Shown here: positions 31,373 through 32,001 of the stretch, one piece after another | Position numbering within the stretch: position 1 is the stretch's first letter | How the letters are laid out: each line of letters begins with the position of its first letter | Source of the DNA: Hydrogenophaga palleronii NBRC 102513 | GTDB taxonomy: Bacteria > Pseudomonadota > Gammaproteobacteria > Burkholderiales > Burkholderiaceae_C | Direction: 5' to 3' | Assembly: GCF_001571225.1 (NCBI RefSeq) | Contig: NZ_BCTJ01000040.1 | Coordinates: 1 to 32,001 of the forward strand | DNA: 32,001 nt | Translations under genes and position numbers: made by a program | Notes under the pieces: model-generated | Seen by the model: only the letters and a program-made list of their open reading frames with translations | Databases searched by the model: none | Told to the model about the DNA's origin: nothing

Positions 31373-31986
31373 AGCTCTACGTGTCGCCGCGCGCACCCAA
31401 CCCGCGCCGGGTGCTGATGTTCCTGGTGGAGAAAAACATCAACGGCCTGGAGCTGGTCAACATCGACCTCAACGCCCAGGAGCACAAGGCCGCCACCTAC
31501 CGCAGCAAGAGCCCGCTGGCGCGGGTGCCCGCGCTGGAGCTCGACGACGGCCGCGTGCTGACCGAAACCCGCGCCATCTGCACCTACATCGAAGGCCGCT
31601 ACCCGACGCCCAACCTGATGGGCCAGCACGCCGAAGAGCGCGCCTTCATCGAGATGGCGGACCGGCGCATCGAGTGGTACTTCATGCTGCCGATGGCCAA
31701 CGCGATCCGCCACACCCACCCGGGCCTGGCGCCACTGGAGCAGCCGCAGTTCCCGGATTTCGGCCACTCCCAGGTGGCCAAGGCACGCGAGGCCGCGGTC
31801 TGGCTCGACGCCGAACTGCAGCGCCAGCCCTGGGTGGCCGGCGAGCGCTTCACCATCGCCGACATCACCGCGTTCTGCAGCGTGGAGTTCGCCCGCCTGG
31901 CGCGCTTCAAGCCGGCCGACGAAGGCCTGCACGCGCTGCAGGCCTGGCGCGACCGGGTGGCGGCGCGGCCCAGCGCATTGGTTTAG
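31369..31986 (+). CDS. Glutathione S-transferase family protein
   Basis: This 205-aa protein has a GST N-domain (about 1-78: [50 protein letters not shown]) and a helical C-domain with [23 protein letters not shown]. It belongs to a different subgroup from the gene before it; the PNPRR segment contributes the glutathione site, probably with Ser6 as catalytic residue. Start and preceding stop share ATGA (31369-31372), so translation is coupled. The substrate is unknown. The stop is 15 bp from the window edge, so its downstream context cannot be seen. Confidence 0.9.
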   Translation: MKLYVSPRAPNPRRVLMFLVEKNINGLELVNIDLNAQEHKAATYRSKSPLARVPALELDDGRVLTETRAICTYIEGRYPTPNLMGQHAEERAFIEMADRRIEWYFMLPMANAIRHTHPGLAPLEQPQFPDFGHSQVAKAREAAVWLDAELQRQPWVAGERFTIADITAFCSVEFARLARFKPADEGLHALQAWRDRVAARPSALV

Positions 31987-32001
31987 ACGAACACCCCCCT
32001 G

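Overview
The window is a GC-rich (about two-thirds G+C by eye) chromosomal segment that reads as a betaproteobacterium of the order Burkholderiales, most likely family Comamonadaceae (Hydrogenophaga/Acidovorax-like). The basis is protein character, the order pyk - fba (Calvin-cycle subtype) - purC - purE - purK - tsaC, the tsaB-rimI-uracil-DNA glycosylase cluster, and a GC-rich 81-bp repeat of a kind I associate with this family. Genus-level placement is inference. No tRNA, rRNA, CRISPR array, transposase or prophage genes were seen. No gene-free stretch exceeds 300 bp; the longest, 4536-4817 and 10190-10437, carry repeated regulatory-looking motifs.

Layout. 1-3.5 kb: a RelE/ParE-type toxin with its antitoxin, a fused LplT-like MFS transporter/acyltransferase, and a divergent XRE-type regulator. 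3.6-10.2 kb: an accessory stress and signalling region with a DUF1328 membrane peptide, a LuxR/NarL-type response regulator, CsbD, two BON-domain lipoproteins, a receiver-only response regulator, two overlapping HisKA_3-type histidine kinases, a DUF1345 membrane protein and a 54-aa membrane protein. 10.4-19.8 kb: core metabolism (pyruvate kinase, class II aldolase, purC, purE, purK, threonylcarbamoyl-AMP synthase) with a DUF481 outer-membrane protein, a PAP2 phosphatase and a thioredoxin-TPR protein transcribed the other way. 19.8-22.7 kb: a GDSL lipoprotein and a PBP4-type D,D-carboxypeptidase on the minus strand. 22.8-27.1 kb: tsaB-rimI-UDG, a tandem repeat, a DMT transporter and pyrF. 27.2-30.6 kb: an exported DUF1800-DUF1501 pair. 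30.6-32 kb: two overlapping glutathione S-transferase genes.

The most interesting candidate system is 3.6-10.3 kb. A recurring, partly palindromic 18-bp motif, TGTAGGA-N4-TCCTACA with one strongly kept half, lies next to nearly every transcription unit there: DUF1328, the response regulator, csbD-BON-BON, the receiver-kinase-kinase-DUF1345 operon, and the 54-aa protein/pyk divergent region. I infer an envelope-stress regulon in which the LuxR-type regulator binds this motif and the receiver-only protein sits between it and the two kinases. Other points worth attention are TANAAT-like -10 hexamers 6-7 nt before several start codons (suggesting leaderless mRNAs, including the antitoxin's), a perfect 9-2-9 palindrome before the GDSL gene, and the 81-bp repeat supplying the C-terminus of the DMT transporter.
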